Part shown: piece by piece, positions 28,682 through 38,659 of the stretch | Layout of the letters: each line of letters starts with the position of its first letter | How positions within the stretch are numbered: position 1 is the stretch's first letter | Origin: Leptospira fainei serovar Hurstbridge str. BUT 6 | GTDB lineage: Bacteria > Spirochaetota > Leptospiria > Leptospirales > Leptospiraceae | Direction of reading: 5' to 3' | Length of the DNA: 64,000 nucleotides | Assembly: GCF_000306235.2 (NCBI RefSeq) | Contig: NZ_AKWZ02000004.1 | Span: 1 to 64,000 of the forward strand | Notes under the pieces: generated by a model | Databases searched by the model: none | Seen by the model: the letters and a program-made list of their open reading frames with translations, nothing else | What the model was told of the DNA's origin: nothing | Translations under genes and position numbers: made by a program

Positions 28682-29566
28682 TTACTTAATCTTCCTAGCT
28701 TCCCCCGAGCGAACTCTATTTAAGTATTTCTTTAAGTGCGAATTGATTTCGACTAAATCGGTTAGTTCTTTCTTAGGATCGACTAGGCCCAAATCGGAAA
28801 TAAGAACCAATAAATATCGAAGTTCCTCAAGATGAACTTTCGCCTTTAAAATATTACGAATCTTCTCGGAGCGGATTCTCGCTCCCCACGCGCCGGCAAT
28901 TCGGATGGGCAATAAGGATGCGACGGATCGAATATGCTCGATCAATTTTGCCTCGATTTGAGGTTTCCAAATATCGCAAAGGTTAAATAATCGTAATACA
29001 AATTCGTGAGAAAGCTTCCAAACCTCCAGTTTACGGAAACCGATCTCTCCACCGTAAGAATCGGCTGCCTTTACGATGATGCCCCCCTCCCCTACATCGG
29101 GGCTTAATCGAGCAGGCACTTTACCGGTTTCGAATTTGTCCCGAAAAGCGATCGGAATCGGAATCACTTTTCTTTGCTCGTAATTGAAGAATAAAACCCG
29201 AATTTTAACTAGAGAGACTTTCTGTCTCCGGCGATCCTTGGATAGGCGAAAATACAAATCGAAAGACTTTTCTCCCATATTATCAAGAGAAACGTCGATG
29301 ACGACCCGATCCTTGAAAAGCAATTCCCCTTGATAAAGAATCACCGCATTCGCGAATATAATGCTATTCCCGTGAATATCGGTTACCGAGTAGCCGAGAA
29401 ATTGAAAGAATTGGAGATGAGCCTCCATAACCAGATCCAGCACGCTTGCGAACGAAACATGCAAATCTAGACTCAGATCGATTTTACGAATCGGAATCTC
29501 CGTCGAAAAAAAATACTTTTTCGGAAATTCCACCTCAGGTCCGTTCGAAGATTTGTCGGATTTCAT
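28682..29566 (-). CDS. Hotdog thioesterase-like domain fused to four-helix-bundle (S23-like) domain
   Basis: 294 residues in two parts. Residues 15-155 follow the single-hotdog acyl-CoA thioesterase pattern and resemble the neighbouring protein (FFSTEIPIRKIDL, GYSVTDIHG, VKIRVLFFNYEQRKVIPIP). Residues 178-285 match the four-helix-bundle protein known from rRNA intervening sequences and the Avd accessory protein (RKLEVWKLSHEF, ASLLPIRIAGAWGAR, HLEELRYLLVLISDLG). I do not know a described fusion of the two. The ATG overlaps the upstream gene's stop by four bases. Function unknown; the helix bundle may bind RNA or mediate oligomerisation. Confidence 0.75.
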   Translation of the reverse strand: MKSDKSSNGPEVEFPKKYFFSTEIPIRKIDLSLDLHVSFASVLDLVMEAHLQFFQFLGYSVTDIHGNSIIFANAVILYQGELLFKDRVVIDVSLDNMGEKSFDLYFRLSKDRRRQKVSLVKIRVLFFNYEQRKVIPIPIAFRDKFETGKVPARLSPDVGEGGIIVKAADSYGGEIGFRKLEVWKLSHEFVLRLFNLCDIWKPQIEAKLIEHIRSVASLLPIRIAGAWGARIRSEKIRNILKAKVHLEELRYLLVLISDLGLVDPKKELTDLVEINSHLKKYLNRVRSGEARKIK

Positions 29567-30006
29567 TCGGCGAACCTGCTTCGAAAACCTTCCGGAATTT
29601 CTAACGTCTTACGCGAAACATAGTCGTAAAATACCAAGGAGATTTTAACCGTCGCAACCTCTTCCCAATTCGGCTTCTTAGTAACTTGGAAAACGAGATC
29701 GCAGGACTTCCTACCAAGATTGGAAACCGCGATCTCGAATTTTAGAGTATCACCTGCCTTCGCCTCGGATTTATAGTCGGCTTCCAACTTCGGGATAATG
29801 ATATTCGCCCCAGCAATGCTCGCCTTTGACCAAGAATAATTCTCGAGAAACGCGTCAAAAGCTTCGTTAATTAAAGGAATTAATGTCTCGTAAGTTAGAT
29901 GGGAAACGAATAATCCTCCCACGACGGTTGCACTCCGTGTATCGGATCTCCGAACCGGAATTTCGATCCGGTAGGCGAAGTTTGACGGAACGGGAATTTG
30001 GGACAT
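29563..30006 (-). CDS. Hotdog thioesterase-like protein
   Basis: From ATG 30006 it has 147 residues (MSQIPVPSN start). A 184-residue frame from 30117 also exists, but its extra N-terminus is Lys/Ser/Arg-rich and unlike the family. The segment RIEIPVRRSDT, the helix FVSHLTYETLIPLINEAFDAF and the strands ADYKSEAKAGDTLKFEIAV match 4-hydroxybenzoyl-CoA-type thioesterases. The Asp of the hotdog catalytic site may be in RRSD. It is co-translated with the downstream fusion protein. Confidence 0.78.
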   Translation of the reverse strand: MSQIPVPSNFAYRIEIPVRRSDTRSATVVGGLFVSHLTYETLIPLINEAFDAFLENYSWSKASIAGANIIIPKLEADYKSEAKAGDTLKFEIAVSNLGRKSCDLVFQVTKKPNWEEVATVKISLVFYDYVSRKTLEIPEGFRSRFAE

Positions 30007-30138
30007 TCTGCTTCTCTTGGGACGGGACGTCTTTTTACCTATCGGACTTCCCATTGCGATTCTTGAAATTTTGAAAGAATCGAAAAGCTTTAGAATAGAC
30101 TTGCTCCCGAATCCCAAACGATCCCTGTTCGTTAGGCG

Positions 30139-30186
30139 GGATCAAAATAATATTTCCTGGGATCATATTTGCAAAAGTTAGGATCA
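30139..30186. promoter_or_regulatory. Three GGATCA direct repeats at exact 21-bp spacing
   Basis: GGATCA begins at 30139, 30160 and 30181, each followed by four A/T bases (AAAT, TATT, TAAT). Two helical turns separate the copies, so a multimeric regulator could bind on one face. They lie between the divergent thioesterase gene and the CoA-transferase gene. Confidence 0.5.
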
Positions 30187-30324
30187 TAATTGGAACAGGA
30201 TTTTTCACTGGATTTCCGAACGACTTCGTATGAATTTTCCTTTTTTTCCGTCGAAATAACATAAAATCTGTTGGGAGTTTGCCGTGATCCTTCCCACGGC
30301 TAAAACTTTCTACGCGATAGTGCA

Positions 30325-32139
30325 ATGCTTAGAGAGTCGTACCATCCAGAACCAACAAGAATTCTTCCGGACCCGGATAGCCTCGTCCGCGAGTTCATTA
30401 AGCCTGGAATGTATCTCCATTTAGCTACGACAATGTCGCGTCCAAACGCGTTAATATATTCTTTAGCCCGTAACTTCAAAGGCAAAAATCCCGAGTTCAC
30501 TATCAGTGTGGCCGGAATTCACTCTAGCGCTCATGCTCTTGCACTCTCCGGGATCGTGAAAAAAATCATCACGGGATTTGCGGGCGATAATTATCCAAAA
30601 CCTAGCCCGAATTCTTTATATAAGGATTTGCTGGAAGGTAAACCGTTTGAATTAGAGCTCTGGTCCCTTCTGACGATCGTGCAAAGACTTATGGCTGGCG
30701 CAATGCATCTTCCCGGTTTCATTACGAATTCCTTAATCGGTTCGGATATGATCCTAGATAAATTGGGAACGAGCGCATTTCTTTACAACAAACCTACTCA
30801 GGGAAATCCATTCGGAGAAGCCGCAAAACACCACCTAACAAGCGAAAGTCGGGGGACCCGTGAGAAAGACCTGGTTTTCATCACGCCCTTAACACCCGAT
30901 ATAACCCTCGTACACGGCGTGGTCGCCGACGAGGACGGAAACATTGTCCTTTGTCCTCCTGCCGGCGAAGGGGCCTGGGGTGCATTAGCCGCGACAAAAG
31001 GTGTAGTTGCAACCGTGGAGAAAATTGTGCCGAGAGGCATGATTCCTCCGGAATTAGTGAGCATTCCCGGTGGAAAGGTTCTCGGATTGGCGATGGCAAA
31101 ATATGGAGCGCATCCGCAATCCTTACGCGTTCATGGACTCCCGGATGTCCCCGCATTTGAAGGAATCGAAACCTACTTGGACGATTACGAATTTCAAGTG
31201 GAAGCAAACGAGTCTGCTGCGGTTCCAAGTAAAGCGGATCGCTGGTTCAAGCAGTTCGTCGATTTGCCGGGCGGACACGACGATTATCTGGAGGAGATCG
31301 GGGATGTCAAATTACGAAGACTGAAAATGATTCCTCCTGAGCACCACTTAACGCAACCGGAAGATCCTAAAACCGTAAATGATTCCGAACAGATGATCAT
31401 TCTTGCGGCGAGAGCCATCGTCGAGAGAATAAAACAAAACGGATATAAGACGATTCTAGCGGGAATCGGCGCCGCTCATATGGCTGCATGGACTGCTTCA
31501 AAATTATTAGAGAAGGAAGGAGTTCGTATTCGAATTATTACGGAACTCGGATTTTATGGCATGCGTCCCTTTCGAGGCGACGTTTTTCTTTTTAGTCAGT
31601 TACACGCGAAACAATGTTCGATGTTATCCGACACGACCAATATTCTCGGAACGGTCGTACCGGATAATTGCTTAGGAGTGATCGGGGCAGCCGAAATAGA
31701 TTGGTTTGGAAATATCAATTCCGTAATGGACGGCAAAGGTAAATTCTTGGTCGGTTCCGGCGGCGCGAACGATATCGTTTCTTCCGCCGACACTATCGTG
31801 GTCGCTAAAGCCAACCGGTACCGATTCGTTAGAAAAGTTAAACATATCACTTCTCCAGGGGAAAGAGTCGTGGAAGCAGTATGCCAGTTCGGCCGTTTCA
31901 AACGACCGGCTTTTTCCAACCATCCATTCGAACTTTCGTCCTGGATTCCGCCCGCCTCCGATGACGAAATGGAGGCTTTGGAAGCGGTGCTTAGGTATAC
32001 GCTTTGGCTTCCTCCGGATGAAGATCTTAATATTTCTGAAGAACCTTCCATCAATTCGGAAGAACTTACGATACTTCGCGAATTAGATCCTGAAAGAATC
32101 TATACGGAGCAGTTTATGGTTTACACGCGTTTGCCTTAA
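30325..32139 (+). CDS. Fused class I CoA-transferase
   Basis: 604 residues joining an alpha-like half (1-310) and a beta-like half (about 360-580), each resembling glutaconate/3-oxoacid CoA-transferase subunits. The alpha half has KPGMYLHLA and the glycine-rich DEDGNIVLCPPAGEG. The beta half contains ITELGFYGMRPF, where the Glu may be the catalytic residue, and the GSGGANDI segment typical of this family. The substrate is not evident. It sits directly upstream of a KAS III-like gene, which suggests an acyl-CoA pathway. Confidence 0.8.
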   Translation: MLRESYHPEPTRILPDPDSLVREFIKPGMYLHLATTMSRPNALIYSLARNFKGKNPEFTISVAGIHSSAHALALSGIVKKIITGFAGDNYPKPSPNSLYKDLLEGKPFELELWSLLTIVQRLMAGAMHLPGFITNSLIGSDMILDKLGTSAFLYNKPTQGNPFGEAAKHHLTSESRGTREKDLVFITPLTPDITLVHGVVADEDGNIVLCPPAGEGAWGALAATKGVVATVEKIVPRGMIPPELVSIPGGKVLGLAMAKYGAHPQSLRVHGLPDVPAFEGIETYLDDYEFQVEANESAAVPSKADRWFKQFVDLPGGHDDYLEEIGDVKLRRLKMIPPEHHLTQPEDPKTVNDSEQMIILAARAIVERIKQNGYKTILAGIGAAHMAAWTASKLLEKEGVRIRIITELGFYGMRPFRGDVFLFSQLHAKQCSMLSDTTNILGTVVPDNCLGVIGAAEIDWFGNINSVMDGKGKFLVGSGGANDIVSSADTIVVAKANRYRFVRKVKHITSPGERVVEAVCQFGRFKRPAFSNHPFELSSWIPPASDDEMEALEAVLRYTLWLPPDEDLNISEEPSINSEELTILRELDPERIYTEQFMVYTRLP

Positions 32140-32210
32140 TTTTGCAGCTGTGTAGCAAAAGAATGGAATTATGACTGGAAATTTATTATTCAACGGGAGA
32201 ACTTAGAAGA

Positions 32211-33188
32211 ATGGTTACTAATAAAGTCCCCTCGTCCAATGGGGTCCGTATAACCGGCTTTGGACATTATCTGCCAGAAAGAGTGGTAACCAACCAAGAA
32301 ATTCAGAGCAGGCTCAAATACCCGGAAATGCATCCTGCAGAAAAAGCGGTCATAGGAGATATCGGAGTAACAAAGAGACATAGAGCCTCCGAAACAGATA
32401 CTGTGATGTTCATGGCGGCTAAAGTTGCCGAAATGGCACTGAAGGATGCCGGTAAAAAGCCTGAAGACGTGGATCTGTTTATTTTAGCCAACTGGACAGA
32501 CCGCTATTTTCTTCCCGATCTTGCACCGCAAGCATCGGTATTAGCGGGAACCAAAAACGCTTTAGCTTTTGACATAAGTACAGCTTGCACCGGCTTCGTT
32601 CACGGCGTTCAAATGGCATCCGCCTATTTAGGAACAGGAAAATTTAAAACAGCATTAGTAATCGGTAGTGAACGTTTTTCGATACGGACTAGAATAGGCG
32701 GCTACGGAGAATTTACTGCCGGAGATGGCGCTGCGGGAGTGTTATTGGAGTTTACGGGAGAAAAAGAATTCGGAATTATTGATTCCTTTTTGAAAGACGA
32801 TGGGGATCTTTCCGGCATTATTATTACGGGTCCGCCTCCACAAAGCTACGTGAAAAGTTTTCCGGAATTGGTCACGAAGGCAGCGGACTTGACCCTTTCA
32901 ACGATGGATGATCTCCTACAACGAAACGGTTTGACGCCGGAGGATATCGACTGGGTCATCCCCCATCCGGGTACGGACGTCGTGGTGCAAAGTGTTCTTA
33001 AGAGAACTAAGTTTCCTAAGGAAAAAATTCTTATGAATTTTGACCGAGTCGGTAATACTTCAGCCGCGTCTATACCGATCGTTCTTTCAGAATTTTATCA
33101 TAAAGGTACCTTCAAAAAAGGTGATCTTTTTTTAACTCCCGCGGTGGGCGGTGGTTTCTATTGGGGAGGGCTTCTTTTCCGACTTTAA
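32211..33188 (+). CDS. KAS III-like condensing enzyme (FabH/OleA family)
   Basis: 325 residues with the complete triad Cys126 (TACTGFVHG), His252 (VIPHPGT) and Asn282 (GNTSAAS). FabH proteins have VIPHQAN at the His motif; the HPGT form here points to a specialised member that condenses or transfers acyl chains rather than starting fatty-acid synthesis. The gene lies 71 bases after the CoA-transferase and 73 before the giant signalling protein, so it may be transcribed with either. Confidence 0.88.
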   Translation: MVTNKVPSSNGVRITGFGHYLPERVVTNQEIQSRLKYPEMHPAEKAVIGDIGVTKRHRASETDTVMFMAAKVAEMALKDAGKKPEDVDLFILANWTDRYFLPDLAPQASVLAGTKNALAFDISTACTGFVHGVQMASAYLGTGKFKTALVIGSERFSIRTRIGGYGEFTAGDGAAGVLLEFTGEKEFGIIDSFLKDDGDLSGIIITGPPPQSYVKSFPELVTKAADLTLSTMDDLLQRNGLTPEDIDWVIPHPGTDVVVQSVLKRTKFPKEKILMNFDRVGNTSAASIPIVLSEFYHKGTFKKGDLFLTPAVGGGFYWGGLLFRL

Positions 33189-33261
33189 GGGATTAGGGGA
33201 GAAGCAAATCATAGGGAATGGATTCCCTATGATAAGATAAAAGAAAGGTGAAGTTGAATAA

Positions 33262-36200
33262 ATGATCGTTACTGGATTCGAACTACGAGAAAGACTTAAC
33301 GCTGAATCCGCTTCGGAGGTGTACAAGGCGGTACGCAAAGAAGACGGAAAATCAATCATCATAAAATATCTCCCGGTGCTCGACGAACTGCACCCTTCCA
33401 TCGTCAATCTACGAAACGAGTATGAAATTTTGGGCCTTCTCGACTCGGGAAAATTCGTAAAAGCGATAAAATTCGAAAAGCTCCAAGACGGATATGCGCT
33501 TTTCATGGATTATATACCGGGGGGTTCTCTAAAGCAGTACATAACCAAGAAGCCGCTCGCGCTTACCGAATTTTTTCCGATCGCAATCCAGCTCGCCGAA
33601 AGATTGGGCGAGATTCATGCCAAAAAAGTAATACATAAAGATCTTAAGCCGGAAAATATCATTTATAATCAAGAGGCTAAGGAAATTCGGATCATCGATT
33701 TCGGGATATCGACTCGATTGAATAAAGAGGAGACGTCTTGGTCTTCTCCTAATATTTTAGAAGGTTCGATTCATTATGTTTCTCCGGAACAAACCGGAAG
33801 AATGAATCGTTCAATGGATTATAGGAGCGATTTTTATTCTTTAGGCGTTTCTTTTTACGAAATGCTGACCGGAAAACTTCCGTTCGAAGGCGAGGATCTG
33901 TTACAATTAGTCCACTCTCATTTGCCTAAAAACCCGGTTCCGCCTAAACAGATTCGAACTGAAATCCCTACCGTCATTTCCAATATCGTAATGAAGCTTC
34001 TGGCAAAAACCGCCGAAGATCGTTATCAAACAGCTAGAGGCTTGCAAGCGGACCTGGAGAAAGTGTATTCTCTTTGGAAGGAAAACGCCGAAATACCCGA
34101 TTTCCCTCTGGCTCAAAACGATTACTCTCAGGAATTCAAAGTTCCCCAAAAACTATACGGACGAGGAGAATACATAACCACTCTTCTCAATGAGTTTAAG
34201 GATGTTGCGGCGAACGGACGGACAAGAATGGTCCTTATCGGCGGCTATTCGGGCGTAGGAAAGTCCTCTTTGGTTCGAGAAATTAACAAACCGTTAACCG
34301 AATCAAAAGGGTATTTCGTTTCGGGAAAATTCGATCAGTACAATAGGAATCTCCCGTTTTCCGCCGTCATCCAAGTCTTTTCGAGCTTAGTCGAATTGAT
34401 TTTAACCGAACCTCCTGAAAAAATCGAATCTTGGAAATCCAAGATTCGTAAATCGCTCGGAGCAAACGGAAAAGTAATAACGGACGTAATTCCCGAACTG
34501 GAGATAATCATCGGCAAACAGGAACCGATTCCGGAATTGGGACCCCAAGAAAATGCAAACCGTTTCTATGTAGTATTTCAAAATTTCATCAAAGTCTTTG
34601 CCGGATCGGAACACCCGCTTGCGATTTTCCTCGACGATATGCAATGGGCGGATACCGCTTCTCTGGAATTATTGAAAAACCTAATGGAAGACGTAACGGT
34701 AAATTACCTTTTCCTAATGTTAGCGTATAGAGACAACGAAGTTGACGACTCCCATCCTTTTCGAGTCCTAATTGACGCGTTGGATAAGGAGGGATTAGAG
34801 CCGCACAAGATCGTTTTACATCCGCTCCTTGTCTCGGACGTGAACGAACTGCTCTCGGATAGCTTACGCACACCGCGAGAGCAAACGAAAGAATTTGCGG
34901 AAATACTGCATGCTAAGACCGGCGGAAATCCGTTCTTTATCGGCGAACTCTTAAAGCAATTATCCAAGGAGGATGCAGTTTATTTCGACCTCCGATCCGG
35001 AAATACCGGCGAGGCTCGTTGGAAATGGGATCTCCCCAAAATTAAGAATACGAAAATATCCGATAACGTCGTCGAACTTTTGATCAACAGGATCCGGAAG
35101 TTGTCTCCCGTTGTTCAAGAAACTCTTAAAATGGCATCCTGTATCGGAAGTAATTTCGACTTATCGTTATTATCTAGAATTTTAGGTGGAAGCTTCAAGG
35201 AAACTCTAGCTTCTCTACAGGAATGTATAAATGAAGAGTTGATCGTTCCGATCGGGGAAAATTATCGAGTTGCCGAATCCTTTCAAGAAACGGCAGTCAA
35301 TAAGGATAAAAACGAGCAGACTGCAAAAACCGTATTGTTCCGCTTCCAACATGACCGAGTGCAGCAGGCGGCGTACGAAATCATCGACGAGGAAAAGAAA
35401 AAGGAAATCCGCCTTAAAATTGGAAGATTCCTCTTGGAAGGCATCGAAGGAAAGCAGCTTGAAGATGCGATCTTTGATATCGTAAATCACCTCAATACTG
35501 GTTCTTCTCTTATCATTGATCCCGTTGAGAAAAAAAGATTAGCCGAACTTAATTTACTGGCCGGAAAAAAAGCAAAAAACTCGACCGCATACAAACCGGC
35601 ATCCGTCTATATCGCAAAAGGCAGGGATCTCCTGTTTACCCTCCCTGAAGGAACACAAGGAGACGATAAACTTTGGGCGACTTACTATGACCTCTGTTAT
35701 TCAATTCACAAAGAACTTGCGGAGACTCAGTATCTTACCGGTAACTTCGAGGATTCTCAGAAGACGATCGACCTGCTGCTCAAGCACGGCAAGACAGCGG
35801 TGGAAAAAGCGGAAACTTATAATCTTTTGATCATACAGTATTCTGCTCTGGGAAAATACGATCTGGCTCTCCCGACGATTATCAAAGCCCTGAAACCTCT
35901 GGGGGTCGATATTCCCGAAAAGGATTTTGATAAGGTTCTAACCGAAGAAATCGAAATCGCGAATAAAGCCTTGGAAGGAAAAACGATCGAGTCCTTATTG
36001 GAACTGCCGCTTATTCAACAACCCGAACAAATCATGGCAGTAAATTTACTCATCGGCGCCATTCCGACAGCGTATAATTTTGCCTTAGCATTGTTTCCAG
36101 TTATCTGTCTGAAAATGGTTAACCTTTTTCTAAAATACGGAAACCTTTCCGACCCTTACGGATATTCGGCCTACGGGATCGTTCTATCCTCGGGATTCCA

Positions 36201-38637
36201 GCAATATAGGAAAGGTTTTGAATTTGCCGAACTTGCCGTCAAGGTTAGCGAGAAGCATAAGAACCCGAGCGGAACTACGAAAGCGGCGAATATTTTAGCC
36301 AATTATACGACTCCTTTCGTAAAACACCTGAAAATTTCGGAAGAGATTAATCAAAAAGGCATTCAATCCAGTCTAGAGTCCGGAGAATTTTTGCATGGCG
36401 GATACTGCGCGATGAACGACGCAGTCAATGTGGTTTTGCAGTCCAAGAATATAGAATTAGCTAAAACTAAAGTAGACGCATTGCTCAAATTTTCCCGAAA
36501 GGTAAAAAATAACTTAGCTATCGATACGGTCCTAGGCGCCGCGCTTATCGTTTCCAATTTAAGAGGTAAAACGGCATCTCACCTGGAATTTTCCACCGAG
36601 GAGATGAACGAAGAGGAATTTTTAGAACTTTGTAATGCTCATCAAAGCCCGTTCCCGGTTTGCCTCTTTAAAATCATGAAATCCAAACTTCTGATGGCAT
36701 ACGGAGAATTTGCCGCAGCGTTAAAGGAACTCGACGAAGCGGAAGGGCTATTAGCATACATTTCGGGACAAATTTCGGTGGAAGAGCACGCGTATCTTCA
36801 TGCTCTAGCGATGGCCGCAAATTATAAAGTTTCTTCCCAAGAACAAAAAGCGAAGTTTATGGAACGAATTAAAAAGAATTTGGCGAAGTTAAAGCTTCTC
36901 TCCGAAAGCGCACCCGAAAACTTCGAACATAAATATTTATTGGTGGAAGCGGAACTTTCTCGTTTGGAATATAAGAACTGGAAAGCCGCGAAAACGTACG
37001 AACTCGCGATTCAGTTGGCAAGTAGAAACGATTTTTCAAACGATGAAGCGCTTGCTTGCGAGTTCGCCGGGAGATTCTGGCTGGCAAAAGGCAGCGTTAA
37101 AATCTCTTCACAATACGTTAGCGACGCGTATCACCGATATGGAAAATGGGGAGCGATCAAAAAGCAGGAACTCCTTCGCGCGAAGCATCCCGAATTCCTT
37201 CGTGAGAAAAGTCGAGATACCTTCCGTACCACCTATACGATCGGCACGATGGGAACTCATACTGCCGCTGCAACGGAAGTTTACACCGGTCAGACCTTGG
37301 ATTTCCAATCCATTCTCAAGAGTTCGACCGCCATTTCCGGCGAAATCAAACTTGAAGCCTTGTTGGATAAGCTAATGCAAATCTCCATAGAAAACGTGGG
37401 CGCGCAAAAAGGGATATTGATTCTTCGTAGAGACGGGAAGTTATCCGTCGAAGCCGAAGGAAGTATCTGGGACAATGAAGTCCGAGTTCTACAAGGCATA
37501 CCGATTCAGGAAAGCAGAAATATTCCGATCAGCGTCATCTACTATGTGGAACGAACGAAAGAGGATTTGGTCCTAAAAAATGCGCATGGAGACGAAAAGT
37601 TCAACAAGGATCCGTATATTAGGGAACAGAAAACAAAGTCCGTCTTATGTTCTCCGATCATTAAACAGGGAGAATTAATCGGAATACTGTATTTGGAAAA
37701 TAATCTTTCGGAAGCGGCTTTTACGTCGGACCGGCTACAGACGATTTCAATCCTCTCTTCTCAAGCGGCAATTTCCATCGATAATGCCCTACTCTATGCC
37801 AATTTGGAAGAAAAAGTCGCCGAGCGGACCAAAGAGTTAGCGAAAGCGAACGACGATTTAGCTTTAAAAAACCAGCATATTACCGATAGTATTACGTATT
37901 CTTTAAATATCCAGCAGGCGATTCTCCCGGCGCCCGAGGTGCTAAGCAAATCTCTGCCGGAGTATTTCGTTCTTTTCCGTCCTAAAGACATCGTTTCGGG
38001 AGATTTCTATTGGTTTTCCAAACAGGAAGATTCTATCTTCATTGCTGCCGTGGATTGCACGGGACACGGCGTTCCCGGGGCTCTCATGTCCATGATCGGA
38101 AATACCCTTTTAAACCAAATTATCAACGAGGCGGGGATATCCGATCCGGGAACGACTTTAGAATATCTGCATAGAAGCGTCCGACAAGCCCTTAAACAGG
38201 ACACCGAACAAACCAATTCACGAGATGGGATGGATATATGTCTGTTGAAGATCGATAAAAACAATTTATACTTTGCCGGAGCAAAACGTCCTATTTTTAT
38301 TGGAAAAGCGGGAATCCTGTCTGAAATTAAGGGAGATAGAGCTTCCATCGGCGGCAGGCAAAAAGAAGAAACGCGAAAATTTACAACACACTCCATTCCT
38401 TTGGAATCAGGGGTTCGTACGAGTGTTTATTTGACTACGGACGGCTTTCTGGATCAACCGAACCCGGACCGTCAAAAAATAGGGACAAAAGGATTCGTTA
38501 ATTTTCTCGAAGGTATAGAACACCTCTCTTGCGAAGAACAAAAGGAAAGGCTAGAGTCCTTCCTGTTGGCGCACCAAGACAGCGAGGCGCAGCGGGACGA
38601 CATAACACTGATCGGAGTAGTCCTGGATGGACAATAG
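33262..38637 (+). CDS. Multidomain Ser/Thr kinase - AAA ATPase - GAF - SpoIIE phosphatase
   Basis: 1791 residues. The Ser/Thr kinase domain (1-270) has Lys35, catalytic Asp127 (HKDLKPEN) and DFG Asp146. An AAA_16-type ATPase follows (about 290-640) with Walker A 327-336 and Walker B LDD at 457-459. A long TPR-like helical region spans 700-1300. A GAF domain lies at about 1365-1505, a short coiled coil at 1505-1535, and a SpoIIE/PP2C phosphatase at 1540-1790, with metal Asp1598 (AVDCTGHG) and a late DDITLIG. The order matches the trifunctional kinase/phosphatase proteins of spirochaetes and cyanobacteria. Directly followed by siaB- and siaC-like genes, so the phosphatase end probably does the SiaA job of dephosphorylating SiaC. 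Confidence 0.93.
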   Translation: MIVTGFELRERLNAESASEVYKAVRKEDGKSIIIKYLPVLDELHPSIVNLRNEYEILGLLDSGKFVKAIKFEKLQDGYALFMDYIPGGSLKQYITKKPLALTEFFPIAIQLAERLGEIHAKKVIHKDLKPENIIYNQEAKEIRIIDFGISTRLNKEETSWSSPNILEGSIHYVSPEQTGRMNRSMDYRSDFYSLGVSFYEMLTGKLPFEGEDLLQLVHSHLPKNPVPPKQIRTEIPTVISNIVMKLLAKTAEDRYQTARGLQADLEKVYSLWKENAEIPDFPLAQNDYSQEFKVPQKLYGRGEYITTLLNEFKDVAANGRTRMVLIGGYSGVGKSSLVREINKPLTESKGYFVSGKFDQYNRNLPFSAVIQVFSSLVELILTEPPEKIESWKSKIRKSLGANGKVITDVIPELEIIIGKQEPIPELGPQENANRFYVVFQNFIKVFAGSEHPLAIFLDDMQWADTASLELLKNLMEDVTVNYLFLMLAYRDNEVDDSHPFRVLIDALDKEGLEPHKIVLHPLLVSDVNELLSDSLRTPREQTKEFAEILHAKTGGNPFFIGELLKQLSKEDAVYFDLRSGNTGEARWKWDLPKIKNTKISDNVVELLINRIRKLSPVVQETLKMASCIGSNFDLSLLSRILGGSFKETLASLQECINEELIVPIGENYRVAESFQETAVNKDKNEQTAKTVLFRFQHDRVQQAAYEIIDEEKKKEIRLKIGRFLLEGIEGKQLEDAIFDIVNHLNTGSSLIIDPVEKKRLAELNLLAGKKAKNSTAYKPASVYIAKGRDLLFTLPEGTQGDDKLWATYYDLCYSIHKELAETQYLTGNFEDSQKTIDLLLKHGKTAVEKAETYNLLIIQYSALGKYDLALPTIIKALKPLGVDIPEKDFDKVLTEEIEIANKALEGKTIESLLELPLIQQPEQIMAVNLLIGAIPTAYNFALALFPVICLKMVNLFLKYGNLSDPYGYSAYGIVLSSGFQQYRKGFEFAELAVKVSEKHKNPSGTTKAANILANYTTPFVKHLKISEEINQKGIQSSLESGEFLHGGYCAMNDAVNVVLQSKNIELAKTKVDALLKFSRKVKNNLAIDTVLGAALIVSNLRGKTASHLEFSTEEMNEEEFLELCNAHQSPFPVCLFKIMKSKLLMAYGEFAAALKELDEAEGLLAYISGQISVEEHAYLHALAMAANYKVSSQEQKAKFMERIKKNLAKLKLLSESAPENFEHKYLLVEAELSRLEYKNWKAAKTYELAIQLASRNDFSNDEALACEFAGRFWLAKGSVKISSQYVSDAYHRYGKWGAIKKQELLRAKHPEFLREKSRDTFRTTYTIGTMGTHTAAATEVYTGQTLDFQSILKSSTAISGEIKLEALLDKLMQISIENVGAQKGILILRRDGKLSVEAEGSIWDNEVRVLQGIPIQESRNIPISVIYYVERTKEDLVLKNAHGDEKFNKDPYIREQKTKSVLCSPIIKQGELIGILYLENNLSEAAFTSDRLQTISILSSQAAISIDNALLYANLEEKVAERTKELAKANDDLALKNQHITDSITYSLNIQQAILPAPEVLSKSLPEYFVLFRPKDIVSGDFYWFSKQEDSIFIAAVDCTGHGVPGALMSMIGNTLLNQIINEAGISDPGTTLEYLHRSVRQALKQDTEQTNSRDGMDICLLKIDKNNLYFAGAKRPIFIGKAGILSEIKGDRASIGGRQKEETRKFTTHSIPLESGVRTSVYLTTDGFLDQPNPDRQKIGTKGFVNFLEGIEHLSCEEQKERLESFLLAHQDSEAQRDDITLIGVVLDGQ

Positions 38638-38659
38638 GAGAAGTTTCTGAAAAAGGAAG

